Origin: Candidatus Binatia bacterium
GTDB taxonomy: Bacteria; Desulfobacterota; Binatia; HRBIN30
NCBI GenBank assembly: GCA_023150935.1
Contig: JAKLJW010000001.1
Location: 202,567 to 266,566 of the forward strand
DNA: 64,000 nt
Reading direction: 5' to 3'
In this document: one piece after another, positions 1 through 9,246 of the stretch
How positions within the stretch are numbered: position 1 is the stretch's first letter
Layout of the letters: the number at the start of each line of letters is the position of its first letter
Made by a program: the position numbers and the translations under genes
Notes under the pieces: generated by a model
Seen by the model: only the letters and a program-made list of their open reading frames with translations
Databases searched by the model: none
What the model was told of the DNA's origin: nothing

Positions 1-1629
1 AAGTTCAACGACCTCGACGGCGACGGAATGCAGGATGGCAACGAGCTGTTCCACAACGGCTGGCTCATGATGCTGCACCGTCTGGTGAACGGTAGCTGGA
101 TTCCGCTGCGCCAGGGTTTGACGGTCGACGGTCAGGTTGTATTCTCGGATCTCCCGGGGGGACACTACCGGATCGAGGAGGAGCAGCGTTCCGGGTGGTG
201 GAACACCACGCCGGGTAATCCGTACGAGCTGGACCTTGCCCCGGATAGCATCGTGACAGTTACGTTCGGCAATATGCCAGACTGCGACGACAACAACGCT
301 TGCACGGATGACAGCTACGATCAGGGCGTGCAGGCTTGTGTGCACACGCCGCTTTCCGGGCCGGCGTGCGACGACGGCACTGCCTGCACCCAGACCGACA
401 CCTGTCAGAACGGCACCTGTGTCGGTAGCAATCCTGTTGTCTGCACGGCCCTCGATCAGTGCCATGTCGCCGGTACGTGCGCTCCGAACACCGGGCTGTG
501 CAGCAATCCGACTGCACCCGAAAACACCCCCTGCAACGATGGCAGCCCGGTCACCGAGCAGGATCGATGCGTGAGTGGTGTCTGTGTGGGAACGCCACCC
601 TGCGACGATAATAACGCCTGCAATGGCATCGAGACCCCGAACGGACTGGGCGGCTGCCTGCCCGGCGTACCGCTCCTCTGCGATGACGGCGATGCCTGCA
701 ACGGCGTCGAGACCTGCAACCCCTCCAGCGGGTGTCAGGCAGGGACGCCGCCAACGTGCGACGACGGCGACGTGTGCAACGGCACCGAAACCTGCGACGC
801 GCAGCTCGGCTGCCGGAACGGTGCGCCGCTCGTGTGCTCCGACGGTATAGCGTGCAACGGCATCGAGACCTGCGACGCCACTGCAGGCTGCCTCCCGGGG
901 ACGCCGGTGGATTGCTCCGCGTTTGTCGATACGTGCCACGATGCCGCCTGTGGCGAGCCGGATGGTGCGTGCGTGGTGACCCAGAAGATAGACGGGTTCG
1001 CTTGTGACGACGACGACGTCTGCACGTTGAACGATCGCTGCATTGCCGGCGTGTGCACGGGTGCGACCACCGGCGATACCGACGGTGACGGTTATTGCGA
1101 CCTGCAGGAACAACAGGCGCAGTGCAACATCACCGATCCGCGAGAGATCCCTCCGCAACCGACGACTTACGCGGGAGGACGGGTGGCCGGCCCCGGCGAG
1201 ATTCTGCTTACCTTCCACGCGCCGCTTGACCGTGACGTCCCGGTGGCTACGGACCCCAGTTGCGCGACCGTCGGGGTCTGCAACGCAACGAGCGGGTTCT
1301 GTACGGCGGGACGCATCTCCGATCCTTGCGATGTCGACGCCGACTGCAACTTGCCGAGTGGGACCTGCCGGGTGGTGGTCAACTACGCCTCGACACCCAG
1401 CCCGGTTCCCGATCTGGCGCTTATCGACGTCCAGCTCGTCGGTCGAGTGAGGTTGCCGAAAGAGTCGATCCTCGCTCTGTTCCAGCCGGTAACTCCCGGT
1501 TGCACACGCAAGGTCGACGTTCCCGTAGGCGCGCCCGGCTTCAAGAAGACGGGAGTTCTGTTCAAGGCACAGGGCACAACCGGCGGCAAGCTACGCAAGG
1601 ACAGGGACCTGATACGCTATAAGGAATAG
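1..1629 (+). CDS. Secreted cysteine-rich repeat protein, 5' end outside window
   Basis: The reading frame is open from base 1, so the N-terminus lies outside the window; 542 residues are visible. The first stretch (KFNDLDGDGMQDGNE, then a beta-rich segment to about residue 90) resembles an SdrD B-like/Cna-B domain, a fold found in cell-surface stalks. Residues about 95-340 form cysteine-rich repeats of the type CDDGDxCNGxETC, common in secreted proteins of myxobacteria and relatives. A short calcium-loop-like DTDGDGYCD follows, then a C-terminal beta-rich segment. No catalytic motif is seen. It is probably a surface or secreted structural or adhesive protein. Family assignment is by motif only. 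Confidence 0.75.
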   Translation, partial: KFNDLDGDGMQDGNELFHNGWLMMLHRLVNGSWIPLRQGLTVDGQVVFSDLPGGHYRIEEEQRSGWWNTTPGNPYELDLAPDSIVTVTFGNMPDCDDNNACTDDSYDQGVQACVHTPLSGPACDDGTACTQTDTCQNGTCVGSNPVVCTALDQCHVAGTCAPNTGLCSNPTAPENTPCNDGSPVTEQDRCVSGVCVGTPPCDDNNACNGIETPNGLGGCLPGVPLLCDDGDACNGVETCNPSSGCQAGTPPTCDDGDVCNGTETCDAQLGCRNGAPLVCSDGIACNGIETCDATAGCLPGTPVDCSAFVDTCHDAACGEPDGACVVTQKIDGFACDDDDVCTLNDRCIAGVCTGATTGDTDGDGYCDLQEQQAQCNITDPREIPPQPTTYAGGRVAGPGEILLTFHAPLDRDVPVATDPSCATVGVCNATSGFCTAGRISDPCDVDADCNLPSGTCRVVVNYASTPSPVPDLALIDVQLVGRVRLPKESILALFQPVTPGCTRKVDVPVGAPGFKKTGVLFKAQGTTGGKLRKDRDLIRYKE

Positions 1630-1711
1630 CGACGGGTCCACCCGTCGCGGGCCGAATCGGATGGGTGTCGGTGGAACCGTCGTCGGCAATCGCGGGGGGG
1701 GGGGCGGTGGG

Positions 1712-2167
1712 ATGACCGATGCGGTGGGAGAATGTAACGCTTGCGGGGCGTGCTGTCGGGTCTTGATGCTCCAACGCTCCCCGGACGAGATCCGCGCGAT
1801 GGCGGCGGTGACGTCTGTCCTCGGCATCCCCTCCGATATGACTTTCGCGGCCGCGCACTGGCGCCTGCTCAGCCGCGAGGAGGCAGAGCACCGTAATCCG
1901 TTCTACGTGAACCGCCTGCCAGCCGAGGTGTTCTTCTATTCCTGCGACCGGGTGGGCGCCGATGGCAAATGTCAGGCATACGAGGATCGCCCACTCGTCT
2001 GCCGCGGTTACCCGTGGTACGACCAGCCGGTGCGTAACCTGCCCCTCCCGCATCCGGAGTGCGGCTACCAGATCGACATCCAGGCCGCGTGCGGTGGTTG
2101 CGCGACCGGGAGAAAGAATCTCCCGCCCGCGGGTGACCCGGAGGCTGGGGCCGATCGCGCGGGTTAG
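1712..2167 (+). CDS. YkgJ-family zinc/iron-chelating cysteine cluster protein
   Basis: Starts at the ATG giving MTDAVGECNACGACC. An upstream in-frame start would add only a poly-Gly run encoded by a G tract, so it was rejected. The 151-residue protein has the YkgJ/UPF0153 cysteine pattern: CxxCGxCC near the N-terminus, then C (FYSC), C (GKC) and RPLVCRGYPW, and a final CGGC. The family is thought to bind zinc or an Fe-S cluster; its biochemical role is unknown. The stop overlaps the convergent gene on the minus strand by four bases. Confidence 0.85.
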   Translation: MTDAVGECNACGACCRVLMLQRSPDEIRAMAAVTSVLGIPSDMTFAAAHWRLLSREEAEHRNPFYVNRLPAEVFFYSCDRVGADGKCQAYEDRPLVCRGYPWYDQPVRNLPLPHPECGYQIDIQAACGGCATGRKNLPPAGDPEAGADRAG

Positions 2168-2493
2168 CGTCGCCCGGGGCGGTGCCGGCGGCGCGGTCCC
2201 TGGCGCGATCGCTGCGGGTCGTGCCCGAGCGCGGCAATGCTCGAGACGACGTCGCTCGCCGCGTGTATCGATACCCGCATGGTCGGCCCGTAGTGCAACA
2301 CAAAGGCGTTGAGCGCTTCCACGCTGTCCGCCTCGATGACTGCGATACCGCGAAACGGTGGATCGCGGTCTTGCCAGACGTACTCTCCGACCAGCCGGAA
2401 ACCCTCGGGCTGCGCGGTGTCCCATTCGATGCGCCTGGCGATGACAGGCTCGAGGTTCTCCCAGGTGAAGTCGTACTCGGCGATGAACAGCAT
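2164..2493 (-). CDS. Small DUF3303-like alpha/beta-barrel protein
   Basis: A 109-residue protein starting MLFIAEYDF, chosen because an AAGGAG Shine-Dalgarno lies 6 bases before this ATG; longer in-frame versions run into the upstream PHA synthase gene. The layout (N-terminal beta strand, helix, GFRLVGEY strand, GIAVIEADSVEALNAFVL) fits the dimeric ferredoxin-like DUF3303 family, whose function is unknown. The C-terminus is a basic Arg-rich tail. It lies 10 bases downstream of the PHA synthase on the same strand, so co-transcription is likely. Family call is by pattern and moderate. Confidence 0.65.
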   Translation of the reverse strand: MLFIAEYDFTWENLEPVIARRIEWDTAQPEGFRLVGEYVWQDRDPPFRGIAVIEADSVEALNAFVLHYGPTMRVSIHAASDVVSSIAALGHDPQRSRQGPRRRHRPGRR

Positions 2494-2503
2494 GTGGACT
2501 CCT

Positions 2504-3697
2504 TCACGCCACCGAGGCGGCAACGTGTCGCGGCCCGACGGTGTCGACCCCACGCGGAGCGCGCCGCGCTCGCCGGGGAGTTTCGGCAAGACGCTCCCCG
2601 GCGGCCGACTGTCGGTCGGCGTGCGAACGCACGGCCAGCCAGCGTGCCGCCGGACCCCAGACGTGCCGCGGTGCGGTCGCGCCTGCGAACACACCCATGT
2701 GACCGCCCGGCGCCAACCGAAACGTCTTGTCGCGCGAGCCGACGGCGTCCATAACCGCCTGCACCGCCGGCACCGGCGCCACCTCGTCGGTGCGCCCGGC
2801 GAAGGCCAGCAGCGAGGCTTCCACCGTCCACAGGTTCGCCGACTTGCGGCCGAACTTGAGATCGCCGGTAACCAGTTTGTTCTCGCGCACCACCTCGTGG
2901 AAGAACTGGACGAAGGCCGCCTGCGGGTACTCGATGAACTGCGACACCCACTGATTCATGGCGTCGAAGCCGTTGACGTACTCCTTGTCCCACAGGTTCA
3001 TTACCAGATCGGCGTAACGCGTGACGTTCTTGACCGGCGTCAACATCCGGAACACCGTGCTCGAAAGGCCGCCGGGAACGTTGCCGATACGCCGTGCGAT
3101 GAACTCCAACTGATCGCCCCCGTACTTCACTATCCAGGCAAAGAGCCCCGTCTTCGCCGTATCTATCGGGGCTCCGATACTTACGATGTTGCGCACCGAG
3201 CGGTCGCGGTTGGCCGCCGCGTGCATCAAGGCGAAGATCCCGCCCATGCAGTAGCCGAGCATCGATAGCTCGGAACTGCCGGCGTCGCGCCTGGTCGCGC
3301 GGGCCGCCGCCGGCATCCAGTCGAGCACGTAGTCGTCGATCCGCACATAGGAGTCCGTATGGTCCGGCTCGCCGAAGTCCACGAGGTACACGCGAAAACC
3401 CTGCCGCAACAGGAATGCAACCAGGCTCCGGTTGGCATAGAGATCGAAGATGAACGGCTTCACCATCAATGGCGGGACGAGCAGGACGGGGAGATCGTGG
3501 CGCGGCGCGACGCCGTCCAGACGGTAGCGTCGGACCTGGAGCTTGTCGCGGCGATAAACGATGTCGTACGGTGTCCGCCCGACAACGATCATCGGATCGC
3601 GCACCAACCAGTCGATGCCGTTAACGAAACGCAGCGCCGTCCGATGCGCCTCGATGCGCGCCAGACGCTCGGCCTGCTGCAAGACGTTCTCGAACAT
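2504..3697 (-). CDS. phaC: Class III-like poly(3-hydroxyalkanoate) synthase
   Basis: A 397-residue alpha/beta hydrolase starting MFENVLQQAERLAR. PHA synthases polymerise hydroxyacyl-CoA monomers on a catalytic cysteine. The lipase-box variant GYCMGG places Cys at residue 150, with Asp304 (GRTDEVAP) and His333 (GGHMGVFAG). These positions nearly coincide with C149, D302 and H331 of Allochromatium PhaC, and the length is close to class III PhaC. The frame stays open upstream for another 128 codons, but that sequence is low quality and overlaps the divergent gene. No phaE is visible nearby, so the synthase may find its partner elsewhere. The C-terminus has a basic Arg-rich extension. Confidence 0.85.
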   Translation of the reverse strand: MFENVLQQAERLARIEAHRTALRFVNGIDWLVRDPMIVVGRTPYDIVYRRDKLQVRRYRLDGVAPRHDLPVLLVPPLMVKPFIFDLYANRSLVAFLLRQGFRVYLVDFGEPDHTDSYVRIDDYVLDWMPAAARATRRDAGSSELSMLGYCMGGIFALMHAAANRDRSVRNIVSIGAPIDTAKTGLFAWIVKYGGDQLEFIARRIGNVPGGLSSTVFRMLTPVKNVTRYADLVMNLWDKEYVNGFDAMNQWVSQFIEYPQAAFVQFFHEVVRENKLVTGDLKFGRKSANLWTVEASLLAFAGRTDEVAPVPAVQAVMDAVGSRDKTFRLAPGGHMGVFAGATAPRHVWGPAARWLAVRSHADRQSAAGERLAETPRRARRAPRGVDTVGPRHVAASVA

Positions 3698-3824
3698 GAG
3701 CCCCACCGTAAAGGACGGAGGGGAGCCTTTCAATCGGAGCCGGGTGGCTTGCGTAACCGGTGACGGGTGGCGCACTGTAGCGAACGACCGGGAAGGAACG
3801 AGGACAGGAAAGGCCGGAGGGACC

Positions 3825-4760
3825 ATGCGCATAGGATTGATGTTGGGCGACAATACGGCACCGCGCGATAGCCTCGAACGGCACATCGCGCGGGTGCAGG
3901 AGGCGGAGCGGGACGGGTTTGCGACGGCCTGGTTCGCACAAACGTTCGGTATGGATGCCATGACGTTCGCCGCGGTGGTCGGCCGCGTCACGACGCGCAT
4001 CGAGCTTGGGACCGCGGTCGTGCCGACGTACCCGCGCCACCCGGTCGCGATGGCGCAGCAGGCCCTGACGGCGCAGATCATGACCGGCGGTCGTTTCGCG
4101 CTCGGTATCGGGCTGTCCCATCAGGTGGTCATCGAGACGATGTACGGCCTGTCGTTCGCGAAGCCGTACTCGCACATGAAGGAGTACCTCGCCGTGCTGG
4201 CGCCGCTGATTCGCAGCGGCAGCGTTTCGTTTGCCGGCCGCGAGTACACTGTGAATGCACCGCTCACGATTACCGGGGCGACGCCGTGTCCGATTCTTCT
4301 GGCGGCACTTGCGCCCAGGATGCTCGCGCTTGCGGGATCGATCGGCGACGGAACCATTACGTGGATGACCGGTTTCAGGACCCTGCGCGAGCACACGATC
4401 CCGCGCTTGACCGCCGCGGCGACCGAGGCCGGGCGGCCGGCGCCGCGCGTGGTCGTAGGGCTGCCAGTCGCGGTGACGAACGACGTCAAAGGGGCGCGGG
4501 AAAGCGCGACCAAGGCTTTCCAGGTTTACGGGTCGCTGCCGTCGTACCGTGCGATGCTGGATCGCGAGGGTGCAGAGGGGCCGGCGGATGTGGCGATCGT
4601 TGGCGACGAGGCGGAGGTTGGTGCGCGTCTGGAGGAGCTGGCGGCGCTCGGTGTAACCGATTTCCTGGGTGGGCTCTTTGGCATGCGCGCGGAGCCGGAC
4701 GCGATGGTCGAGCGCACGTGGGCTTTCCTTGCCGAGCGCGCACGCCGCGCAGCGGCCTGA
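3825..4760 (+). CDS. F420-dependent LLM-class oxidoreductase (TIGR03564-like)
   Basis: A 311-residue luciferase-like monooxygenase-fold protein starting MRIGLMLGDN, with GGAGG-type ribosome binding sequence just upstream. Typical LLM features are visible: ARVQEAERDGFATAWFAQ, a TYPRHPVAMAQQALTAQ stretch, GRFALGIGLSHQ, and a C-terminal GVTDFLGGLFG. The pattern matches the MSMEG_4879 subgroup, where F420 rather than FMN is the usual cofactor. The substrate cannot be read from sequence. The gene is divergent from phaC and followed at 46 bases by the PAP2 gene. Confidence 0.8.
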   Translation: MRIGLMLGDNTAPRDSLERHIARVQEAERDGFATAWFAQTFGMDAMTFAAVVGRVTTRIELGTAVVPTYPRHPVAMAQQALTAQIMTGGRFALGIGLSHQVVIETMYGLSFAKPYSHMKEYLAVLAPLIRSGSVSFAGREYTVNAPLTITGATPCPILLAALAPRMLALAGSIGDGTITWMTGFRTLREHTIPRLTAAATEAGRPAPRVVVGLPVAVTNDVKGARESATKAFQVYGSLPSYRAMLDREGAEGPADVAIVGDEAEVGARLEELAALGVTDFLGGLFGMRAEPDAMVERTWAFLAERARRAAA

Positions 4761-4806
4761 CGGCCGGGCCTTGCGACACGCCGCCACGGAGGCTCCAACC
4801 GGGCCG

Positions 4807-5730
4807 ATGACCTCAGTCTGGCACGATCTCCACTGGGTACTGCCGCTGCGCTCCGAGGCGATGACGGCGGTGATGAATGGCTTCACGGCGCTCGGTTACG
4901 TTCCGTTCTTCCTCGCCTGCCTGCCGCTCGGGTACTGGCTCTGGGACAAGGGCCTGTTTACGCGTCTCGCGGTACTCGTCGTCATGACCGCCTTGCTCAA
5001 TGCGTTCCTCAAGGACGCCTTCCATGACCCCCGCCCCGATCCGGCCTTCGCTCTCGACGCTCGCGTGGGCGACTCCTACGGAATGCCCAGCGGGCATGCG
5101 CAGGTGGCGGCCGCCATGTGGCTCTGGCTCGCCTACGAACTGCGTCGCGCATGGGTGTGGGTCGCGGCGCTCGCGATCGTGGCCGGAGTCTCATTCAGCC
5201 GCCTCTATCTGGGCGTGCACGACGTCGAGGACGTGGTCATCGGTCTCGCCGCGGGCTTCGCCAGTCTGGCGATCTTCCGCTTACTGCTCTCGGACCGTTT
5301 TCGGCATTGGCACGATCTGCATCCCCTGGCGCAGCTTGCGTTGCTGGTCGCCGTGCAACCGATCGTCTGGTTGGCGTGGCCTGGGCCGGACGGCCCGGGC
5401 GGAGCGAGCGCCATCCTTGCCTTTCTGCTCGGCTGGTGGGCCGGCGTGCTCTACGACCGCCATCGAATCGGTTTTCGCCGCCACCAGAGCTGGACGGTGG
5501 CGCTGGTGGCGGCCACGCTCGGGATCGCCTTCCTCTTCGCTTTTCTCGACCCACTGCAGCGGGGGCTGGTCGCCGCCGGTATCGGGAAAACAGCGGCCAT
5601 CTGGATTCAGATGCTGCTGGTTGCCCTCTACGTCACCGTTATTGCCCCCGCCTTGTTCCGTGCCGCCGGTGCCGTCCTTCCCGAGCCGATGAGTCGGGAT
5701 ACATTCCCCTCCGAGCGGAGAGGTCTGTGA
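4807..5730 (+). CDS. PAP2-family membrane phosphatase
   Basis: A 307-residue integral membrane protein with roughly eight hydrophobic segments. All three PAP2 phosphatase signatures are present: KDAFHDPRP (motif 1), YGMPSGHAQ (motif 2, catalytic His) and SRLYLGVHDVEDV (motif 3, His and Asp). Members dephosphorylate lipid phosphates or pyrophosphates at the periplasmic face. The start at MTSVWHDLHW was chosen because residues upstream belong to the preceding gene's coding region in another frame. Substrate is unknown; undecaprenyl pyrophosphate or phosphatidic acid are possibilities by family only. Confidence 0.85.
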   Translation: MTSVWHDLHWVLPLRSEAMTAVMNGFTALGYVPFFLACLPLGYWLWDKGLFTRLAVLVVMTALLNAFLKDAFHDPRPDPAFALDARVGDSYGMPSGHAQVAAAMWLWLAYELRRAWVWVAALAIVAGVSFSRLYLGVHDVEDVVIGLAAGFASLAIFRLLLSDRFRHWHDLHPLAQLALLVAVQPIVWLAWPGPDGPGGASAILAFLLGWWAGVLYDRHRIGFRRHQSWTVALVAATLGIAFLFAFLDPLQRGLVAAGIGKTAAIWIQMLLVALYVTVIAPALFRAAGAVLPEPMSRDTFPSERRGL

Positions 5731-5804
5731 GCGTCCGCCTGCCGCCGACGCAGTGCGTGGTCGTCTCGCCGCGGCGGCCGGGTTAGCCTACCCGTACGCG
5801 GCGG

Positions 5805-6611
5805 TCATGTCTCGGTCGGTCCCGATATCCCGGTCGAGAGTAGGGGCGCGGGCGCGTGGGCTATCGATCGCCACATTTCCGGATCGTGTCCGGTGACGAT
5901 GAAAGCTCCTCGGTCGCGAAGTGCGCGTAAACGTCGGAGCGCGGCTACCATTTGTTCGCGATCGAAGACGGCCGTGGGGAGATGGAGGTTGTCGAGCGTG
6001 CGCCGCAGGTAACAGGCGTCTGCCGCGAGTACCAGGTCGTCTCCGCCGACGCGTATCCGGAGAGATTGGTGCCCCGGCGTGTGCCCGTGGGTCGGCAGGC
6101 ATACCACCGATCCGTCTCCGAAGACGTCGTGCTCGCCGTCGATCAGGCGCAAACGATGGCCGTGATCGTAGTCCTGCGGGTCGTAGTACACCCGCTCGAC
6201 GAGATCGGCGTCGTGGGCGGCCTCCCATTCCCGTCGTTGCACAAGCAGGGTGGCGTTCGGGAGTTGCGCGTTGCCGCCGCAGTGATCGAAGTGCAGGTGG
6301 GAGTTGATGACGAGATCGACCCGCTCCGGCGCGCAGTCGACCTGCGCAAGGCGGGTGCCGATTTCCTCGCCGGGGTCGAAATGCACGGTGTGGAACGGCG
6401 CGAGCCGACCCAGCCGGGTGTTGGCATCGGTCTGGGCATCGACGTGAAGCCCGGTATCGAAGAGGGCGCGGCCCTTAGGATGATCGATCAGGAAGGCGGG
6501 GACGGGGACGGTGAGGTGGCCGGATTCGCCATCGAGCAGCAGGGCGGTGGGTACCGTAAGCGAACCGCAGGTGAAGGCGTACACGCGCAGTGACGGTGCA
6601 TCGGTCGGCAT
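5805..6611 (-). CDS. Metallo-beta-lactamase-fold lactonase (AHL-lactonase-like)
   Basis: A 268-residue protein starting MPTDAPSLRVYAF, with GAGGAG seven bases before the ATG; longer versions would run through the tRNA-Ser gene. The binuclear-metal motif HxHxDH is present as NSHLHFDHCGG, with downstream HGHTPGHQSL and a late Asp in LAADACYLRR and His in TGHDPEMW. The order and spacing match N-acyl-homoserine lactonase-like enzymes of the MBL superfamily, which hydrolyse lactone rings. Quorum quenching, general lactone degradation or another hydrolysis are all possible; no luxI/luxR is in the window. Confidence 0.8.
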   Translation of the reverse strand: MPTDAPSLRVYAFTCGSLTVPTALLLDGESGHLTVPVPAFLIDHPKGRALFDTGLHVDAQTDANTRLGRLAPFHTVHFDPGEEIGTRLAQVDCAPERVDLVINSHLHFDHCGGNAQLPNATLLVQRREWEAAHDADLVERVYYDPQDYDHGHRLRLIDGEHDVFGDGSVVCLPTHGHTPGHQSLRIRVGGDDLVLAADACYLRRTLDNLHLPTAVFDREQMVAALRRLRALRDRGAFIVTGHDPEMWRSIAHAPAPLLSTGISGPTET

Positions 6612-6681
6612 TCTGGGACTCCTCGACATGGAACGTGGAGAGTACGGTTGGGTGCAGCGCGGTACGGTACGGGAGTCACAG

Positions 6682-6766
6682 CGGAGGGGGAGGGATTCGA
6701 ACCCCCGAGCCCTTGCGGGCTGCCGGTTTTCAAGACCGGTGGTTTCAACCACTCACCCACCCCTCC
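6682..6766 (-). tRNA. tRNA-Ser (anticodon UGA)
   Basis: The minus strand folds as a class II tRNA. The acceptor stem GGAGGGG pairs with CCCCTCC, with discriminator G. The D arm contains GAGTGGTTGA, and the anticodon loop CTTGAAA gives anticodon TGA. A long variable arm (GCCCGCAAGGGC core) and a TTCGAAT T-loop follow. The long variable arm and anticodon identify serine. The 3' CCA is not encoded. The gene lies alone between the lactonase and FecR genes, 70 bases from the lactonase start on the same strand. Confidence 0.95.
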
Positions 6767-6851
6767 GCAGGCGACCTCTGACGTAGCGGAAGTCGGGGGT
6801 GGGGTCTATGGCGGGGGGGACTTGAGGGTCTGAGGGCGTGGGGGCGCGGGG

Positions 6852-7694
6852 TTAGAAGCGGACGTTGAGGCTGCCGCGCTGAATGGCGTCTGGGGGTTGC
6901 ATCGGCGGGTCGGCGGGCACCCAGCAGGTTCCCCCCCAGCACGTCTTGACGTCTGGCTTTTGAGGCTGGCTGACCCCGGGGGGACCCTTGAATGCGCCCG
7001 CTCGGTCAGCTTGCGGGACGGTGCCCGCGGTGCCCATACGTGCCGCGGCCATTGCAGGTAGGGTGCTGGGGACAATCTCCAGGTCTTCAATGTACTGCCG
7101 GAAGCTGGCATCGGCGATGCGCGTCGGCCGCGATGGGGCCGCGCCGCGCCTGATCGTACTGACCTCTTGCGCGGTGACCGCCACCCCGCGCCGCGTCGGC
7201 CAGCGATTGCTATGCACCTGCACAGTCCCTGCGACACCGACGACGTCGCTGACCTCGGCTACGGGGTCGTACGTCATGACGAACTCCGTCCCGGTCACCG
7301 CGGCAATCGCCACCGGTGTGACGACCTCGAACCGCGACCGCGCTGCTCGCTGGTCACTGACAACGGTGCGCAGCGAACCGCGCTCCAGCTTCACCTTCGA
7401 CGTCGATTCTGCCACGTCGGCAGGTGCCAGACGTTCGAGGAGGACCTCAGAGTCCTCCCCAATGTTTAAGGCTTCGTCGCCCAGGCTCAGCAACACCCGC
7501 CCTGATGGACCCGTGCGCAGAGCGTCGCCGGCGTGGACCTCGGCTCCGAGGGCCGCCGGTGTCCATGCTCCCTCGCGGCCTACCTCGGCGGTGCCGTCGA
7601 GCGCCGCAATCGTCCCCACGGTTTGCGCTGTCGCCGTCACGGGCGCCAGCAGGAACGCAACCGACAGGGCGAATCTGTGGAACCTGGACCACAT
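6852..7694 (-). CDS. FecR-domain secreted protein
   Basis: A 280-residue protein starting MWSRFHRFALSVAFLLAP, a clear signal peptide; the first codon is only 4 bases after the stop of the TPR/barrel gene, so the two are translationally linked. Residues about 25-170 form a FecR-type beta domain: DGTAEVGREG, GAEVHAGDALRTGPSGRVLL, LERGSLRTVVS and VAAVTGTEFVMTY. The C-terminal 100 residues are Pro-rich, with a CWGGTCW motif near the end that could form a disulfide. FecR domains here are probably periplasmic or surface beta domains rather than anti-sigma factors, since no sigma factor or transmembrane anchor is nearby. Confidence 0.8.
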   Translation of the reverse strand: MWSRFHRFALSVAFLLAPVTATAQTVGTIAALDGTAEVGREGAWTPAALGAEVHAGDALRTGPSGRVLLSLGDEALNIGEDSEVLLERLAPADVAESTSKVKLERGSLRTVVSDQRAARSRFEVVTPVAIAAVTGTEFVMTYDPVAEVSDVVGVAGTVQVHSNRWPTRRGVAVTAQEVSTIRRGAAPSRPTRIADASFRQYIEDLEIVPSTLPAMAAARMGTAGTVPQADRAGAFKGPPGVSQPQKPDVKTCWGGTCWVPADPPMQPPDAIQRGSLNVRF

Positions 7695-7698
7695 GACT

Positions 7699-9246
7699 TC
7701 AGTACCTGGCCGTGACCGCGAGCGAAACGATGTTGCGGTCATACGTATAGACTCCCTGATTGGAATCGTTGAACAAGCCGAAGTAGGCGAGCGTGAGATC
7801 GAGATAACTGGTCAATGACTTGTTCGCCGAGCAGAGTATCCGGTACTGGTTATCTTTACGGCCGTCGCTGGCCGGATCGTAATCCTCGTAACGGTAGTCG
7901 AACTCCAGCTGTGCGCCGATGCCCAGCGGGAATCCCCACCCACCGCCTACCTGCACCTCGTTGCCGTTATAGCCGAACTCGTCTCCGGAGGTCCTGGTCG
8001 GGACCTGAGTGTCGAAGCGGTAACCGAGAAAGGCGTAACGGTCCGGCGCGCCAAAGTAGCCGTACTGGCGTACACCCGGCGAGTAGTTGTTGCCGTCGAG
8101 CACCTCGACGTCCGGTTCGAGGAAATCCCAGTACCTGTACCTGAAGTAGATCTCCGTGCGGCCGAAGTCGCCCTCCGGTACCGACAGCCACGGCAGGGCC
8201 GTGGCCTGGGACAAGTAGCTGCTCGTCTGCCGCACGTAGTAGTCGTACTGACCGAGCAATCCCAAGCGGACCGGCCCGGCATCGTAGATGAACTGCACTG
8301 CGGGCCGATTGTCCATGAGGTTGTTACTGTTGAGGCTGAAATGCAGTGTTTGCGAGAAGTCGTAGCCGAGCGTTAAGGTGGCACGATCGGTCAGCCGTGC
8401 GGCATAGACGCCGCCGGCTAGCAATACCACGCGTCCATCTGCCTGCCTGCCGAATCCGTACTGATTCTGCAGCGGCTCGTCCGACGGGGCGAGAACTACG
8501 TTGCTGTCGTACTGCAATCCGAGCGAGGCATACAGCGTGTACGGTCGTGCCAGGGGTGCCGCGCCCTCCGTCAACTTGTCCAGAAAGGCCTGCGACTCCT
8601 TCGCCATCGCGGAGTCGGGATTGGTGGCGATGACACTGTCGAAGTACGTCTGAGCGGCGGCCCAGTCCTGAGCCTGATAAGAAGTGACGCCAAGGTAGTA
8701 CTTGCTCGGAACATCCAGTTTCGCGTCGCTTGTGCCGGCGCGTGCGAAGTTGGTCCGCGCTCCGGCAAGGTCGCCCGTGCGCAGTTGCGCGAGGCCGAGG
8801 GAGAACGACGCATCGGCAGCCAGCGCCGGCACGCCCTGCGCCTTTTCGAGCCACGGGATGGCGTCGTCGTACTGCCCGGTCTGCACCAGAGCGTCGCCGA
8901 GCTCGAGCCAGCCCTGTTGCAGATCCGGCTTGGCCGCGAGGGCAGCCTTGAGGTCGTCCACGGCCGCGGCGTTGTTACCGAGGCGCGCCTGCGTGATGCC
9001 GCGATAGTACCGCGCGAAGGTGTCGGCCGGATCGGCGGCGACCGCCTCGTCGAACTTCTGCAACGCTGCCTGATACTTTCCGGCATGAAAGTCCACGAGG
9101 CCGCGGGAGTAAAGAAGTTCCGAGCGCTCGGACGCTAACGCCGTGGCGGACAGGAACAGACACAGCGCAGCGACCTGTGCCCACGTCCTTCCCTGCGGCC
9201 GCACCCGCACCGTTGGCCGCTCCCTATCTGATCTCAATGAAGCCAT
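7699..9246 (-). CDS. TPR protein with C-terminal outer-membrane beta-barrel
   Basis: About 515 residues: a basic N-terminus, a signal segment (VAALCLFLSATALAS), about five tetratricopeptide repeats (GLVDFHAGKYQAALQKF, YYRGITQARLGNNAAAV and so on), then from about residue 250 alternating amphipathic strands ending in aromatic-rich AVTARY, typical of an outer-membrane barrel. The TPR part should face the periplasm. The start at MASLRSDRER overlaps the upstream lipoprotein gene by 23 bases; GTG codons at 9210 or 9204 would shorten the N-region. It lies in a run with the FecR protein and the surface proteins upstream, suggesting a shared role in cell-surface export or assembly. Confidence 0.75.
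   Translation of the reverse strand: MASLRSDRERPTVRVRPQGRTWAQVAALCLFLSATALASERSELLYSRGLVDFHAGKYQAALQKFDEAVAADPADTFARYYRGITQARLGNNAAAVDDLKAALAAKPDLQQGWLELGDALVQTGQYDDAIPWLEKAQGVPALAADASFSLGLAQLRTGDLAGARTNFARAGTSDAKLDVPSKYYLGVTSYQAQDWAAAQTYFDSVIATNPDSAMAKESQAFLDKLTEGAAPLARPYTLYASLGLQYDSNVVLAPSDEPLQNQYGFGRQADGRVVLLAGGVYAARLTDRATLTLGYDFSQTLHFSLNSNNLMDNRPAVQFIYDAGPVRLGLLGQYDYYVRQTSSYLSQATALPWLSVPEGDFGRTEIYFRYRYWDFLEPDVEVLDGNNYSPGVRQYGYFGAPDRYAFLGYRFDTQVPTRTSGDEFGYNGNEVQVGGGWGFPLGIGAQLEFDYRYEDYDPASDGRKDNQYRILCSANKSLTSYLDLTLAYFGLFNDSNQGVYTYDRNIVSLAVTARY

Noticed and set aside
2504..4081. A longer PhaC starting 128 codons upstream
   Set aside because: The extension shows no PhaC homology and lies opposite the divergent luciferase-like gene and its ribosome site; MFENVLQQ places the catalytic residues at class III positions.
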